From Candidatus Erginobacter occultus (GTDB lineage: Bacteria; Auribacterota; Erginobacteria; Erginobacterales; Erginobacteraceae): a stretch of DNA of 47,497 nt. Below are positions 22,321-31,465 of the stretch, piece by piece; position 1 is the stretch's first letter, and the number at the start of each line of letters is the position of its first letter. Both the position numbers and the translations under genes were made by a program. The notes under the pieces were generated by a model. That model was not told the DNA's origin. It ran no database searches and saw only the letters and a list, made by a program, of their open reading frames with translations. Location of the stretch: contig JAVCCZ010000211.1 of assembly GCA_030765265.1 (NCBI GenBank), positions 1 through 47,497 on the forward strand. The letters are read 5' to 3'.

Positions 22321-24114
22321 ATGTTTGGAAGCGGACAGAAAAGGTATGTCTGGGCCGGGGCGGGGATATTTCTCGGCGCGCTGCTGATCCGGGCGGCCGC
22401 CGATCTGATCTTCTTCGCCCGACACGGCTGGTTCTCTTCTCACCTGATCGAGGTCTGGTTTTATTACGGGGTGGCCCGGGGGGTTTTTTCTCTCTCCCCG
22501 CTTGACCCCACCTTTCTCCTTCTCCGGCTGCCGGGCCTGATTCTCCCGGAAGCCATCCTCTACCAGGCGACCGTCTTCGCCGCCGCCCTGGTCTCCGCCC
22601 TGACCGCTTACCTGATCTACGGCTGGCTCCGCCGGTGCCGGGGCGAGGCGGCAGGAATTTTCGGGGGGCTTGCTTTCGCCCTCCTCCCCGCCCCGATCAC
22701 CCTCTGCCTGGTCAACTTCTCCCACGACCTGGTCGCCATCCCGTTGATTGTCCTCTTCTTCCGGTCCGCGTCCGCGGCCGGCCCGGAAGGGGAGGGGAGG
22801 GGCCGGGCGCTGGCCGCGGCCTTGATAATTTTCTTGCTCGGTTTGATGGTCGGCCCCTTGATGGCGGGAGCCGGGCTGGCGGTTATCCTCTATTCTCTCT
22901 GGCCGTTTTTAAAACGTCTCCTCGGACGTCCGCCCTCGCCCTGGTGGTCGGTGGCTTTTCTCCTGGGTCTGATCGGTCTCTCCTCGGGACTTTACCTGCT
23001 AATCAAGCCCAACCTGCTGAACTGGATCGCGCCCCTGGCCCTCCGCTTCCGGGGGATCGACCTGAGCGCCCAGATGCTGATCCAGGTCGGGGACCTCCAG
23101 CCGCTACCCCCCGAGGCCTTCTGGAACCGCTATACCCTCTTTGTCTTCCTCCTCCCCTGGGGGTTCCGGACGGCTTTTCGGCGGCGGGACTTCTTCGCTC
23201 TCACCCTCTTTCTCGTCTCTCTCGCCCTGGCCCTGGTCGTCAACCGCGCCGCCCGTCTCCTCGATATCTCCGTGGTTCTCCTGGCCGCCCTCGCTCTGGC
23301 CGGATGGAAGAGGCCGGCCGGTTTGGTGACCGCGGCCTGGGCCCTCCTGCTCCTTTTGGGCAATCTCTTCCTCCCGGCCGCGGCGCGGGCGGTTTACGCC
23401 GGCATCCCCCTGGGCCTGAGAGGATTGATGGGGGAAGTATGGAGCGGTGTATTCTCTGCCGGACCCGGTCCCGACCCCGTCCGGCTGCGGATTGCCCTGA
23501 TCTTTATCGGATATTTCATCCTCGGTCTGGCCGCTCCGTTATTTCCCGGGGGCAAAAAGCTTCGGACGGCGGCGGTGATCCTATCCCTGGCCGCTTTCCT
23601 CCAGGCCGCCTGGGTGCTCGAGGTCGCCGGAACCAGCAGCGAGGAGATGGAATACCGGGCCTATCGGTGGCTGGACGAAAAAGCCCCGCCGGGGGAGAAG
23701 ATCTTTGCCGCCTGGAACCAGGGGTACTTCATCGGTTCGGTCACCGATTTAACCCCGATCACCAACCCGGAGCAAATCGACCTCTCCCTCTCCCGGCTCT
23801 ACTGGGAGGAGGAGGACTACGCCGTCCGGGAATTACTCCGACGGAAGGTGGCTTACGTCCACGTCAGCAGCCGTTACTTCGGGATTACGGGAGTCAACCA
23901 GGAAGCCGACACTTTCGGGATGCGCGGTTCCACCATTATCGGACCCCGCCCCGATCATATCCGCCGCTTCTCTCGGATGCGGCGGACCCTCCTCTTCCGG
24001 ATGCTCTACGAACCGGAAAGCCTGAACCGCCTGGAGCCAATCTACGAAAATATCGATCCCCGCACCCGGCTTCTGGTCCGGATATTTCAACTGGTCCCCC
24101 CCCGGGAACCGTGA
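22321..24114 (+). CDS. Multi-spanning membrane protein, possible GT-C/STT3-like glycosyltransferase
   Basis: A 597-residue protein with about 11-12 hydrophobic helices in the first 440 residues, followed by a soluble extracytoplasmic domain of about 150. The soluble start, YRAYRWLDEKAPPGEKIFAA then WNQGYFIG (Trp465), recalls the WWDYGYWI-type motif of STT3/AglB/PglB oligosaccharyltransferases. An early luminal loop (residues about 33-60, FFARHGWFSSHLIEVWFYYG) could carry the acidic catalytic site, but I see no clear DxD. No glycan genes lie next to it. The ATG is preceded closely by AAGG. Function is tentative: a GT-C-fold transferase is my best guess. Confidence 0.55.
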   Translation: MFGSGQKRYVWAGAGIFLGALLIRAAADLIFFARHGWFSSHLIEVWFYYGVARGVFSLSPLDPTFLLLRLPGLILPEAILYQATVFAAALVSALTAYLIYGWLRRCRGEAAGIFGGLAFALLPAPITLCLVNFSHDLVAIPLIVLFFRSASAAGPEGEGRGRALAAALIIFLLGLMVGPLMAGAGLAVILYSLWPFLKRLLGRPPSPWWSVAFLLGLIGLSSGLYLLIKPNLLNWIAPLALRFRGIDLSAQMLIQVGDLQPLPPEAFWNRYTLFVFLLPWGFRTAFRRRDFFALTLFLVSLALALVVNRAARLLDISVVLLAALALAGWKRPAGLVTAAWALLLLLGNLFLPAAARAVYAGIPLGLRGLMGEVWSGVFSAGPGPDPVRLRIALIFIGYFILGLAAPLFPGGKKLRTAAVILSLAAFLQAAWVLEVAGTSSEEMEYRAYRWLDEKAPPGEKIFAAWNQGYFIGSVTDLTPITNPEQIDLSLSRLYWEEEDYAVRELLRRKVAYVHVSSRYFGITGVNQEADTFGMRGSTIIGPRPDHIRRFSRMRRTLLFRMLYEPESLNRLEPIYENIDPRTRLLVRIFQLVPPREP

Positions 24115-24235
24115 TATTATAATGATCGACTTCCCGGATAAATCCTCCTCCCGATGGGGGGGATAAGAATATCCGGTTTGCTCCGTTATGTTTTCTATGA
24201 TCATCCGGTCAGCCCGGCAAAAAAGGATTACTGCT

Positions 24236-25078
24236 ATGAAAATCCGGCTGGGAGTTGTATTTTTTTGCTCCCTGATGGCTCTTTTACTCTTCTCCGCCCC
24301 GCTCCAGGCCCGGGATTACCGGGACGGGATCTATCCGGGGGTCTCTTCGGATGGCCCTTTCGGCCAGGTCAAGCTCTCGGTGGCGATCGAAGAGGGGAAG
24401 ATCGTAGATATTCAATACCAACAGGTCCCGGATTGGGATCCCGAAAAGGTAAAAGATGAAATGAAAGAAAAAATTATCGAAAAACAGTCGTCACGGGTTG
24501 ACGCGGTCACCGGAGCCACCGACAGTTCCCGGCTGGTCTCCGAGGCGGTGGAAGACGCCCTGGAGGAAGCCGCCGCACCCGCGCCGGCCCCTCCGGCCTC
24601 GCTTCCGGACCGGGTGGTCCTGGAGACCAACCGGGGGACGATCGAGCTGCTGCTCTACTCCGACCGGGCGCCCCGGACCGTGGAGAATTTCCTTGCCCTG
24701 GTTGAAAAGGGCTATTACGACGGAATCATCTTCCATCGGGTGATCCCCGGTTTTATGATTCAGGGCGGCGATCCGACCGGGACCGGCCGGGGCGGTTCCT
24801 CGATCTGGGGAAAGCCGTTTGCCGACGAGTTTCACCCCGGGCTGCGCTTTGACCGGCCGGGTTTGCTGGCGATGGCCAACTCCGGGCCGGACAGCAACGG
24901 TTCCCAGTTTTTTATCACCGTGGCCGCCACCCCCTGGCTCAACAACCGCCATACCATCTTCGGCGAGGTGACCGGGGGATACGAGGTGGTGGAGGCGATC
25001 GTTAACACACCGGCCGAAGCCGGGAACCGCCCCCGGGAAGAACAGAAGATCCTGAAAGCTTCCCGGTCCGGTGATTGA
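24236..25078 (+). CDS. Exported FMN-binding domain / cyclophilin (peptidyl-prolyl isomerase) fusion
   Basis: A 280-residue exported protein. Residues 1 to about 25 are a signal peptide ([19 protein letters not shown]). Residues about 28-105 are an FMN_bind domain: [20 protein letters not shown], then [10 protein letters not shown] (89-98). That fits the flavinylation motif D-x-x-[S/T]-G-A-[S/T], so FMN would be attached at Thr95 by ApbE. After an Ala/Pro linker, residues about 122-280 are a complete cyclophilin: [28 protein letters not shown] and [13 protein letters not shown], with the catalytic Arg and the conserved Trp. ATG 24236 follows AAAAGGA by 8 bases. The protein should work in the periplasm as a foldase carrying a redox cofactor; this pairing is unusual. 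Confidence 0.87.
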   Translation: MKIRLGVVFFCSLMALLLFSAPLQARDYRDGIYPGVSSDGPFGQVKLSVAIEEGKIVDIQYQQVPDWDPEKVKDEMKEKIIEKQSSRVDAVTGATDSSRLVSEAVEDALEEAAAPAPAPPASLPDRVVLETNRGTIELLLYSDRAPRTVENFLALVEKGYYDGIIFHRVIPGFMIQGGDPTGTGRGGSSIWGKPFADEFHPGLRFDRPGLLAMANSGPDSNGSQFFITVAATPWLNNRHTIFGEVTGGYEVVEAIVNTPAEAGNRPREEQKILKASRSGD

Positions 25079-25118
25079 TCCGCTCCGGTCCCAACGAAAA
25101 TATGCTCCAACGAAGGTG

Positions 25119-26627
25119 ATGAAGAAAGTTTTCGCCATCTCTATCCTGATTTCCCTGGCGCTCCTGGCCGCCGGAAACCTGCAAGCCTTCACGGTGAGCA
25201 CCGGCGATGACGGTTCCTTTCTCTCCTGGGCGCCGGAGCGGACCGCTGTTTTTTACCGGATCGGGTCCTCCGGTACCCCGGTCCACCCGCGGTCGGTGGA
25301 AGAGACGGGCCGGGCTTTTTCCGAATGGGAGGAGAAATCCCGGGGCGAGATTGCCTTTATTTACGAGGGACCGTCGGAAGCGGGCCAGGCCGAACAGGAT
25401 GGGCATAACACGCTGGTCTGGGTCTCGCCGGTCTGGCCCTACGGCCCGGAGATCGCCGCCGTCTCCACCCTCTGGCCCGCCGCCGCCCCCGGCCGGATCG
25501 CGGAAGTCGATATCGAGTTCAACGCCCGGGATTATGACTGGACCCGCCCCGGTTCCTCCGATTTGCTGGAGACGACGCTGCACGAGATCGGGCATCTCCT
25601 CGGGATCGGCCATTCCTTCAACCCGGGGGCGGTTATGCACGATCTCCGTTACCCCGATCTCCCCACCCGGCAATTCTTGAGCCGGGACGATCTTGAGGCG
25701 CTGGCTTTTCTTTATCCTCCCCGGGAGCGGAAAATTTTTCAGTACGATCTCCCGGTACTCTTTTATCCCCGGTTTTTCCCGGGGGAAGATCCGGTATTTC
25801 CGCCCGGGGACGGATTCGATCCCGGACCCGAACGCTGGATTACCGCCCTGGGTTCAATTGACCTCTTCGGCGACGGTTATATCTCCGGGGTGATTACCGC
25901 GGGGCGGGATCGAACCGGCGGCAAGTTCCTCTCCGGCTGGGAATTGTCCCCCCCGGGCCCTGCCCTTGTCCGGGAGCTCGATCTAACCCGGGAGTTATCC
26001 CCCGATGGCAGGATTCTGGCCCTGGCCGGGGTTGATTACCGCCGGGATCAGGCCAGCACCGAGGCGGCGGTCCTGGCCCGGGATCACGGCCGGGAGAGTA
26101 TCTTCTTTTTCCGGTTTGACGGATCGGGCCCCGGCTTGGAAGCCGTCCTGCCCCTGGCGTCTCCCTCAGCCAATAACCTGGTCGGGATGGCCGTCCTGGA
26201 CGCCGACGGCTCCGGTTTTCGGGACAATATTCTCCTCCTGCGGGCTTACCCGGGACGGTACTCCCTCCTGCTCTACCGGGTTCCCCTCCCGGGGGAAACG
26301 ATTTCCGCCCCCGATCCCGGGCTGGAGATTCCCCTCCCCGGTCTCCAGAACGGCTCCCGGATTCTCGGCCTGGCGGTTATCGACCCCGAAGACTTGGGCC
26401 GGGAGAGCGACCTGGTCTTTCTGGAGCTGTCCGCGGCCGGAGATTACTGGCTCCATCTTTTTACCCTCCTCGGGCCCCCGGCGGCCGCGGCCTACGATGT
26501 CAGGTATCAAAGTTCCGTTCCTCTCCCTTCCCCCCCCTCCGCCGTCCATCCCGGCCGGGTTACCGGTCTCGACCTCAACCGGGACGGATTCCACAGCCAG
26601 CTGATTATCCACTCCCCGGCAAAGTAA
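25119..26627 (+). CDS. Secreted matrixin-like zinc metalloprotease with C-terminal repeat region
   Basis: A 502-residue exported protein. Residues 1-23 are a signal peptide (VFAISILISLALLAAGNLQA). The catalytic domain (to about residue 195) has LHEIGHLLGIGHSFNPGAVM: His155, His159 and His165 bind zinc, Glu156 is catalytic, and Met173 forms the Met-turn, the matrixin/metzincin plan. The remaining 300 residues are beta-rich. They carry repeats of the type LAVIDPEDLGRESDLVFLEL and LAVLDADGSG, which suggest a propeller or FG-GAP-like fold. ATG 25119 follows CGAAGG; the open frame reaches 25071 and overlaps the previous gene. It is a plausible T2SS client given the system encoded from 28.1 kb (inference). 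Confidence 0.82.
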   Translation: MKKVFAISILISLALLAAGNLQAFTVSTGDDGSFLSWAPERTAVFYRIGSSGTPVHPRSVEETGRAFSEWEEKSRGEIAFIYEGPSEAGQAEQDGHNTLVWVSPVWPYGPEIAAVSTLWPAAAPGRIAEVDIEFNARDYDWTRPGSSDLLETTLHEIGHLLGIGHSFNPGAVMHDLRYPDLPTRQFLSRDDLEALAFLYPPRERKIFQYDLPVLFYPRFFPGEDPVFPPGDGFDPGPERWITALGSIDLFGDGYISGVITAGRDRTGGKFLSGWELSPPGPALVRELDLTRELSPDGRILALAGVDYRRDQASTEAAVLARDHGRESIFFFRFDGSGPGLEAVLPLASPSANNLVGMAVLDADGSGFRDNILLLRAYPGRYSLLLYRVPLPGETISAPDPGLEIPLPGLQNGSRILGLAVIDPEDLGRESDLVFLELSAAGDYWLHLFTLLGPPAAAAYDVRYQSSVPLPSPPSAVHPGRVTGLDLNRDGFHSQLIIHSPAK

Positions 26628-26755
26628 CCCGCCCCGCCGGCGGACGCTTCTCCTTTTTCTTCTTTGAATTGTCTCTCCGGCGGTTTTCGTGGTAGGGTGG
26701 CGGAGGTTTTTCCGTGAACCTATCCGTCAACCTCAACGTATAAGAGAGAAAGGGA

Positions 26756-27352
26756 ATGGCCCCTTCCGACGAGCAGCTGATTCGCCTGTGCCGCCGGGGA
26801 GATTCGGAAGCCCTGGAAGAGCTTCTGACCCGTTACCGGAACCGCCTGATGGCTTTTATCTATTCCGTGGTCAGGGATTATCACCTGGCGGAAGATATCT
26901 TTCAGGAGACTTTTCTCCGGGTCTACCGGCAGGCGGGAAAATTCCGGGCCGGGGCGAGTTTCAAGACCTGGCTCTACGCCATCGCGGTCAACCTCTGCCG
27001 GGACGCGCTGAGGAAGGCGAAACGGCGTCCGGAAGTATCTCTGGAGACCGAGACGGCCGGCCGGGACGGCGCCAATCCCCGGCGGATGGCCGATCTTCTC
27101 GCCGGGAAGGCCCCCGGCCCCCGGGACGAAGCGGGGGGGAAGGAGATGGAGGCTATCCTGGAAGGCGAAATGGCGGGTCTTTCCCGGGAGCATCGCCAGG
27201 TGATTATTCTCAGCCGGCTGGAAGGCTTGAAATACCGGGAGATCGCCCGGGTTCTGGGGATACCCTCCGGAACCGTCCGCTCCCGGCTCCATTACGGGCT
27301 GGAACAGCTCCGGCGGGGTTTTTCCGCGCGGGGGATCGAGCGGCCGGGGTAA
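26756..27352 (+). CDS. ECF-type sigma-70 family RNA polymerase sigma factor
   Basis: A 198-residue sigma factor with only regions 2 and 4. Region 2 reads LIRLCRRGDSEALEELLTRY, DYHLAEDIFQETFLRVYRQA and FKTWLYAIAVNLCRDALR. A 45-residue Gly/Arg-rich linker follows. Region 4 reads LSREHRQVIILSRLEGLKYR, EIARVLGIPSGTVRSRLHYG. ATG 26756 follows AAAGGGA. The anti-sigma gene begins 20 bases after its stop, so this is a standard sigma/anti-sigma pair. The next gene after the pair is gspC, making the secretion operon the likeliest target or co-transcribed unit. Confidence 0.93.
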   Translation: MAPSDEQLIRLCRRGDSEALEELLTRYRNRLMAFIYSVVRDYHLAEDIFQETFLRVYRQAGKFRAGASFKTWLYAIAVNLCRDALRKAKRRPEVSLETETAGRDGANPRRMADLLAGKAPGPRDEAGGKEMEAILEGEMAGLSREHRQVIILSRLEGLKYREIARVLGIPSGTVRSRLHYGLEQLRRGFSARGIERPG

Positions 27353-27372
27353 AAGCGAGGTTCAACAGGTTT

Positions 27373-28086
27373 ATGGACTGCCGGGAATTACAGGAATATA
27401 TCTACGACCGAATCCTTGGAGAAGATTTGCCGGGTCCGGTCGAGGAAAAGTTGGAAGAGCATCTGGGATCTTGCCGGCGATGCCGCCGCCGGCTTCAGGA
27501 AGCGGAATCGGCCTGGAGTTCGCTGGAAGTCCTGGAAAAGGTCCGCTTCCCCGAGAGCCTATCCCGCCGGGTGCTGGCGGCGGTCGCAACCCGGCCGCTG
27601 AAGCTGCTGGACCGGGTTCTCTATCCTCCCTGGCCGGCCCTGGCGGCGGCCTCCCTGATTCTGGCGGCGGGGCTGCTGCTGATCTTTTCCCGGTCCCGCC
27701 CCCCCGGTCCCCAGCCTCTGCGCTCGGCCAGCACCTTTGCCCGGAGCCCGGTCCCCGGTCCCGATCTGGCCGCGACCCTGGACGGATACCTGGAAGAGTC
27801 GGAGACGATTCTGGCCGGCCTCGAGAGCGGGGATTATGCCACCTGGGGGGCGCTGCTCGCCGAGATCGTCTCCCGGGATATCCAGGGGCGGTCCAATTAC
27901 CTCCTGGAGAATGAGATGCTGGACCGCCGGGCCCGTTCGGTGGTCGAGTCCCTCCACCGGGCCTTCTGGTCCCTGCTCCAGACCGGCCGGGGCCGGGAAG
28001 ATGAGATGATCCGGATCCCCCCCGGGGTCAATCCGGCCCTGCTACGGAGCGAGATCGTGAGCTGCCGGACAACGGACCGACGATAA
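27373..28086 (+). CDS. Zinc-finger transmembrane anti-sigma factor
   Basis: A 237-residue single-pass membrane protein. The N-terminal anti-sigma domain has the ZAS pattern Cys3 ... His30-x3-Cys34-x2-Cys37 (MDCRELQEYI, EEHLGSCRRC). One membrane helix lies at about residues 87-106 (WPALAAASLILAAGLLLIFS). The periplasmic part (about 130 residues) has no family I recognise and would be the sensor. It should hold the ECF sigma factor at the membrane until a signal arrives. ATG 27373 starts exactly at the zinc-finger sequence. gspC starts 24 bases after its stop, so read-through into the T2SS operon is likely. Confidence 0.85.
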   Translation: MDCRELQEYIYDRILGEDLPGPVEEKLEEHLGSCRRCRRRLQEAESAWSSLEVLEKVRFPESLSRRVLAAVATRPLKLLDRVLYPPWPALAAASLILAAGLLLIFSRSRPPGPQPLRSASTFARSPVPGPDLAATLDGYLEESETILAGLESGDYATWGALLAEIVSRDIQGRSNYLLENEMLDRRARSVVESLHRAFWSLLQTGRGREDEMIRIPPGVNPALLRSEIVSCRTTDRR

Positions 28087-28110
28087 AATCTCCCCCGGAA
28101 AAATTTTACT

Positions 28111-29091
28111 ATGCTGACAAGAAGACAGGTCACCCTGATCAACCTGGTCCTGGCCCTGATCCTGGCGGGCGGGGGTGGGTATATGTTCTGGACTTATTAC
28201 CAGGTGGGTCCGCCGGAAGCAGTCACGGCTCTCCCGTCCGGCCCGCCGATTGTCCTGACCACCCCGACCCCTCTCGGGCCGGACTATTACGGCCTAATCG
28301 TCAGCCGGAATCTCTGGAGGGAAAAGTTCGCCGCCCCGGTCGAGGGCCCGCCGCCGACCCCGGTCCCGCCCCAGGTGCCGCCGCCGAACCTGAAATTGCT
28401 GGGGACGTCAATCCGCGAGGATCCGAAACGGAGTTCGGCGATTATCGAAGAGGTGGCCAGGAAGCAGCAGCACTATTCCCGGATCGGCGACGTGGTCGCC
28501 GGAGCGACGGTCCTGGAGATCCACCGCAACCAGGTTGTCCTCGATCACCGGGGAAATATCTTCACCATTTCGACCCAGTTGTTCAAGGACAGCATCCCGG
28601 TGGAGCGGCCCGCTGTCCCGCTTGCCCGGGTGATCCGTCCGCTGGGGAAGAACCAGTGGCTGATCAGCAAGCAGGGAATCTGGCAGCTGATCTCCAACAA
28701 TAAGTGGCTGGTCAGCAAGAAGGGTCTCTGGCAGCTGCTTAACGTTAACCGGGTCAAGGTCGAGGTCAAGGAAGTTCAGGCGGAGATAATGAAAGCGCTG
28801 TCTAATGTTGGCTGCCGGACCTATTACCCGCCGGGGCGGCCCCGCCGCGGCGAGGCCGAGGGCTACGAGATCCTGGTCCTCCCCGAACGGCACCTGGCGA
28901 CCTTTCTCGGGATCAAGCCGGGGGATATTATCCGGACGGTCAACGAAGAGCTGATTACCAGCAAGACCCGGGCCTTGGAACTCCTCCAGGAAGTTCAGGA
29001 CGAGGAGGTTGCCATCGTTGAGATCGAGCGGGAGAAAGAAACCATCCAGCTGGAATACCAGATCCAGTACGAACTGCTGGAATTGCAATAG
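28111..29091 (+). CDS. gspC: Type II secretion system protein GspC
   Basis: A 326-residue inner-membrane protein that connects the platform to the secretin. A short cytoplasmic start is followed by one helix (INLVLALILAGGGGYMF), then a Pro-rich stretch. The homology region (about residues 58-165) holds YYGLIVSRNLWREKF, KLLGTSI and YSRIGDVVAGATVLEIHRNQVVLD. The C-terminal PDZ domain holds LATFLGIKPGDIIRTVNEELI. Between them lies a 16-residue tandem duplication (residues 181-195 and 197-211), which I do not know from other GspC proteins. There is little ribosome-site signal before ATG 28111. First gene of the gspC-M operon. Confidence 0.88.
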   Translation: MLTRRQVTLINLVLALILAGGGGYMFWTYYQVGPPEAVTALPSGPPIVLTTPTPLGPDYYGLIVSRNLWREKFAAPVEGPPPTPVPPQVPPPNLKLLGTSIREDPKRSSAIIEEVARKQQHYSRIGDVVAGATVLEIHRNQVVLDHRGNIFTISTQLFKDSIPVERPAVPLARVIRPLGKNQWLISKQGIWQLISNNKWLVSKKGLWQLLNVNRVKVEVKEVQAEIMKALSNVGCRTYYPPGRPRRGEAEGYEILVLPERHLATFLGIKPGDIIRTVNEELITSKTRALELLQEVQDEEVAIVEIEREKETIQLEYQIQYELLELQ

Positions 29092-29180
29092 GGAATGGGG
29101 ATTGGGGAATAGATAAAAATTCGTCGGTGGTACCATCGAGGTCAGGTCACTTATAATTTAACTAACCGAGAGAGAGAATA

Positions 29181-31448
29181 ATGAAGATCCGAAAAGCCAG
29201 ATTTTGCCCGGCCCTCGCCGCGGGGATTGTCCTTGCCGTCTTCCTCCTGCCCGGCCCCGCCCGTTCGCAGGCCCTCTTTGAAGAGGAGGAGGGGATGGTC
29301 TCGATGGACTTCGAGAACGTAGATATCCGGGTGGTGGTCAAGTACATCAGCGACCTGACCGGGAAGAATTTCATCATCGACCAGAACGTCCGGGGCCCGG
29401 TCACCGTGATCTCCCCGACCAAGATCCCCCTGGAGGATGTCTATAAAGTATTTGAATCGATCCTGGAAGTCCGGGGATTCGTCACCGTCCCCTCCGGGAA
29501 AGTGACCAAGATCGCTTCCAAGGCTGACGCCCGCCAGCGGAATATCCCGATGGCGGTGGGCGACCGGCTGGAACAGATCGTCCCCGAGGATACCATCATC
29601 ACCCAGTTGATCCCGCTCCAGCACGCCAACGCCGAGCGGATCCGGTCCGCGCTCGGACAGCTCTTTTCCAAGGACGCCAGCGTGATCGCCTACCCGACCA
29701 CCAACACCCTGATCGTCACCGATATCTCCTCCAATATCCACCGGCTGGTCAAGATCGTCAAGGAGCTGGATATCCCCGGATACGAGACCAAGATCACGGT
29801 GATCCCGATCCGCTACGCCTCGGCCGATATGCTGGCCGCTTCCCTGGCTGAAGTGATCGAGGAGGCGGGAGAAGTCCCGGGCGCTCCGCCCACCCCCCGG
29901 CGCCGCCAGCCCCCCGGCCAGCTGGAAGCGGTGGACAAGACCTTGAAGATTATCGCCGACGAAAGGACCAATTCACTGATCATCCTGGCCAACGACGACG
30001 ATACCCGCCGGGTCCAGGACTTGATCAAGCGGCTGGACGTGGAGACCGAGCGCTCCCGGATTCACGTATATTTCCTCAAGAATACCAGCGCCGAGGAGAT
30101 GGCCAAGGTTTTGAATTCCATCGTCTCCAAGCGGCAGCCCAAGGGGGGGGAGGACCCGGTCCTGATCAGCGAGGATAAGGGGACCAACGCCTTGATCATC
30201 GATTCCCCCCAGGAAACCTACGCCGATATCATCAAGATCATCCAGAAACTGGACGTGGTCCGGGACCAGGTCCTGGTCGAGGTGTTGATCGCCGAGATCT
30301 CCTACGAAAAGACCTTCGAGCTGGGGGTGGAATGGCTCGATATGGATCAGAACGGGGTCGGTTTTCCCGATGTCGAGGGGATGTCGGCGGGGAGGAACAA
30401 CGCCGAGGGTTTCGCCCAGTCGGCCTTCAACCTTGGGCTGGGCAGTTGGGCCGCCGGAGGAGCGGAAGGAACGATAGGTTCTTCTCCCGGGACCCAGGGG
30501 ATGTCGGTCGGGTTTATCCAGAAGATGGCCGGGACCGGGACCAGTCTCCCTGACTTCGCGGTGATGCTCCACGCGCTGCAGACCAACCAGGATGTCAACA
30601 TCCTCGCCACCCCCCAGATCCTGACGATGGACAACGAGGAGGCGGAGATCAAGGTGGTCCGGAATATCCCCTACCTCTCCAAGATCGAGGATACCGGGAC
30701 CGACTCCAACCGGACCTTCCAGAATATCGAGTACAAGGACGTTGGGATCGAGCTGACCATCACCCCCAATATCTCCAAGTCGGAGATGGTCCGGATGGAG
30801 ATCCACCAGAAGATATCCAGCCTGCTCGAACGCGGCCAGGAATCGGGGATCCGCCTCACCCCCGAGACCTTCGACCGGGAGACCAAGACGATGGTCACGG
30901 TCAAGGACAACCACACGATCGTGATCGGCGGGCTGATCCGCGACGACTGGAACGAGTCGATCTCCAAGGTCCCGATCCTCGGCGATATCCCGCTCCTCGG
31001 GCTTCTCTTCCGGACCCGGTCGACCCGGAAGGTGAAGAACAACCTGTTGATCTTTATCACCCCCCGGGTGGTCCGGACCACCCAGCAGATCGCCGACCTG
31101 ACCAATCTCAAACGCCGCCACGCCCCGGAGATCAATGGAATGATGGAGGCCCAGGAAGCCGAACAGGCCGCCCGGGAAGAGGAACGGCGGAAAGATGAGC
31201 AACAGTCCTACCAGGACCTGAAATCCCGACACGCCGCCCAGCTGAGCCGGATGGGCGAGCGGGAGAACGCGCTGATCCCCGCCTCGCCTCCGGTCTCGGC
31301 CCCGGCGGCGGAGGGGGCGGCGGCACAGCCGGAGGAGGAGAGCGCGCCCCCCCGGCGCTCCCTCCTCGATAGTATCCCCCGGGTCTCGTTCGGCCGGGAC
31401 AAGGAGCCGGAGGAACCGGCCCGGGGCAGCGGGCGTTTCCATCAGTAA
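29181..31448 (+). CDS. gspD: Type II secretion system secretin GspD
   Basis: A 755-residue outer-membrane secretin. A signal peptide (about residues 1-30) is followed by the N0 domain (VSMDFENVDIRVVVKYISDL, TGKNFIIDQNVRGPVTVISP). The N1-N3 domains follow, with LIPLQHANAERIRSALGQLF and YFLKNTSAEEMAKVLNSIVS. The pore domain runs from DQVLVEVLIAEISYEK to the hallmark VPILGDIPLLGLLFRTRSTR. The last 110 residues are a charged, Pro-rich extension. They might bind a pilotin, but no pilotin gene is present. ATG 29181 follows GAGAGAGA. The gap to gspC holds a GGGAAT microrepeat (29091-29110). Confidence 0.95.
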   Translation: MKIRKARFCPALAAGIVLAVFLLPGPARSQALFEEEEGMVSMDFENVDIRVVVKYISDLTGKNFIIDQNVRGPVTVISPTKIPLEDVYKVFESILEVRGFVTVPSGKVTKIASKADARQRNIPMAVGDRLEQIVPEDTIITQLIPLQHANAERIRSALGQLFSKDASVIAYPTTNTLIVTDISSNIHRLVKIVKELDIPGYETKITVIPIRYASADMLAASLAEVIEEAGEVPGAPPTPRRRQPPGQLEAVDKTLKIIADERTNSLIILANDDDTRRVQDLIKRLDVETERSRIHVYFLKNTSAEEMAKVLNSIVSKRQPKGGEDPVLISEDKGTNALIIDSPQETYADIIKIIQKLDVVRDQVLVEVLIAEISYEKTFELGVEWLDMDQNGVGFPDVEGMSAGRNNAEGFAQSAFNLGLGSWAAGGAEGTIGSSPGTQGMSVGFIQKMAGTGTSLPDFAVMLHALQTNQDVNILATPQILTMDNEEAEIKVVRNIPYLSKIEDTGTDSNRTFQNIEYKDVGIELTITPNISKSEMVRMEIHQKISSLLERGQESGIRLTPETFDRETKTMVTVKDNHTIVIGGLIRDDWNESISKVPILGDIPLLGLLFRTRSTRKVKNNLLIFITPRVVRTTQQIADLTNLKRRHAPEINGMMEAQEAEQAAREEERRKDEQQSYQDLKSRHAAQLSRMGERENALIPASPPVSAPAAEGAAAQPEEESAPPRRSLLDSIPRVSFGRDKEPEEPARGSGRFHQ

Positions 31449-31465
31449 ACGGGGAAAATTTACCT

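Noticed and set aside
24118-24123. Perfect TATAAT box after the STT3-like gene.
   Set aside because: No -35 box is present at 16-19 bases upstream (the site is a run of C), and it is not placed better for the following gene than a chance A/T pocket.
26689-27372. Long upstream extension of the anti-sigma frame.
   Set aside because: It runs through the sigma factor gene in another frame and reads as Arg/Gly/Pro-rich noise. The zinc finger starts at ATG 27373.
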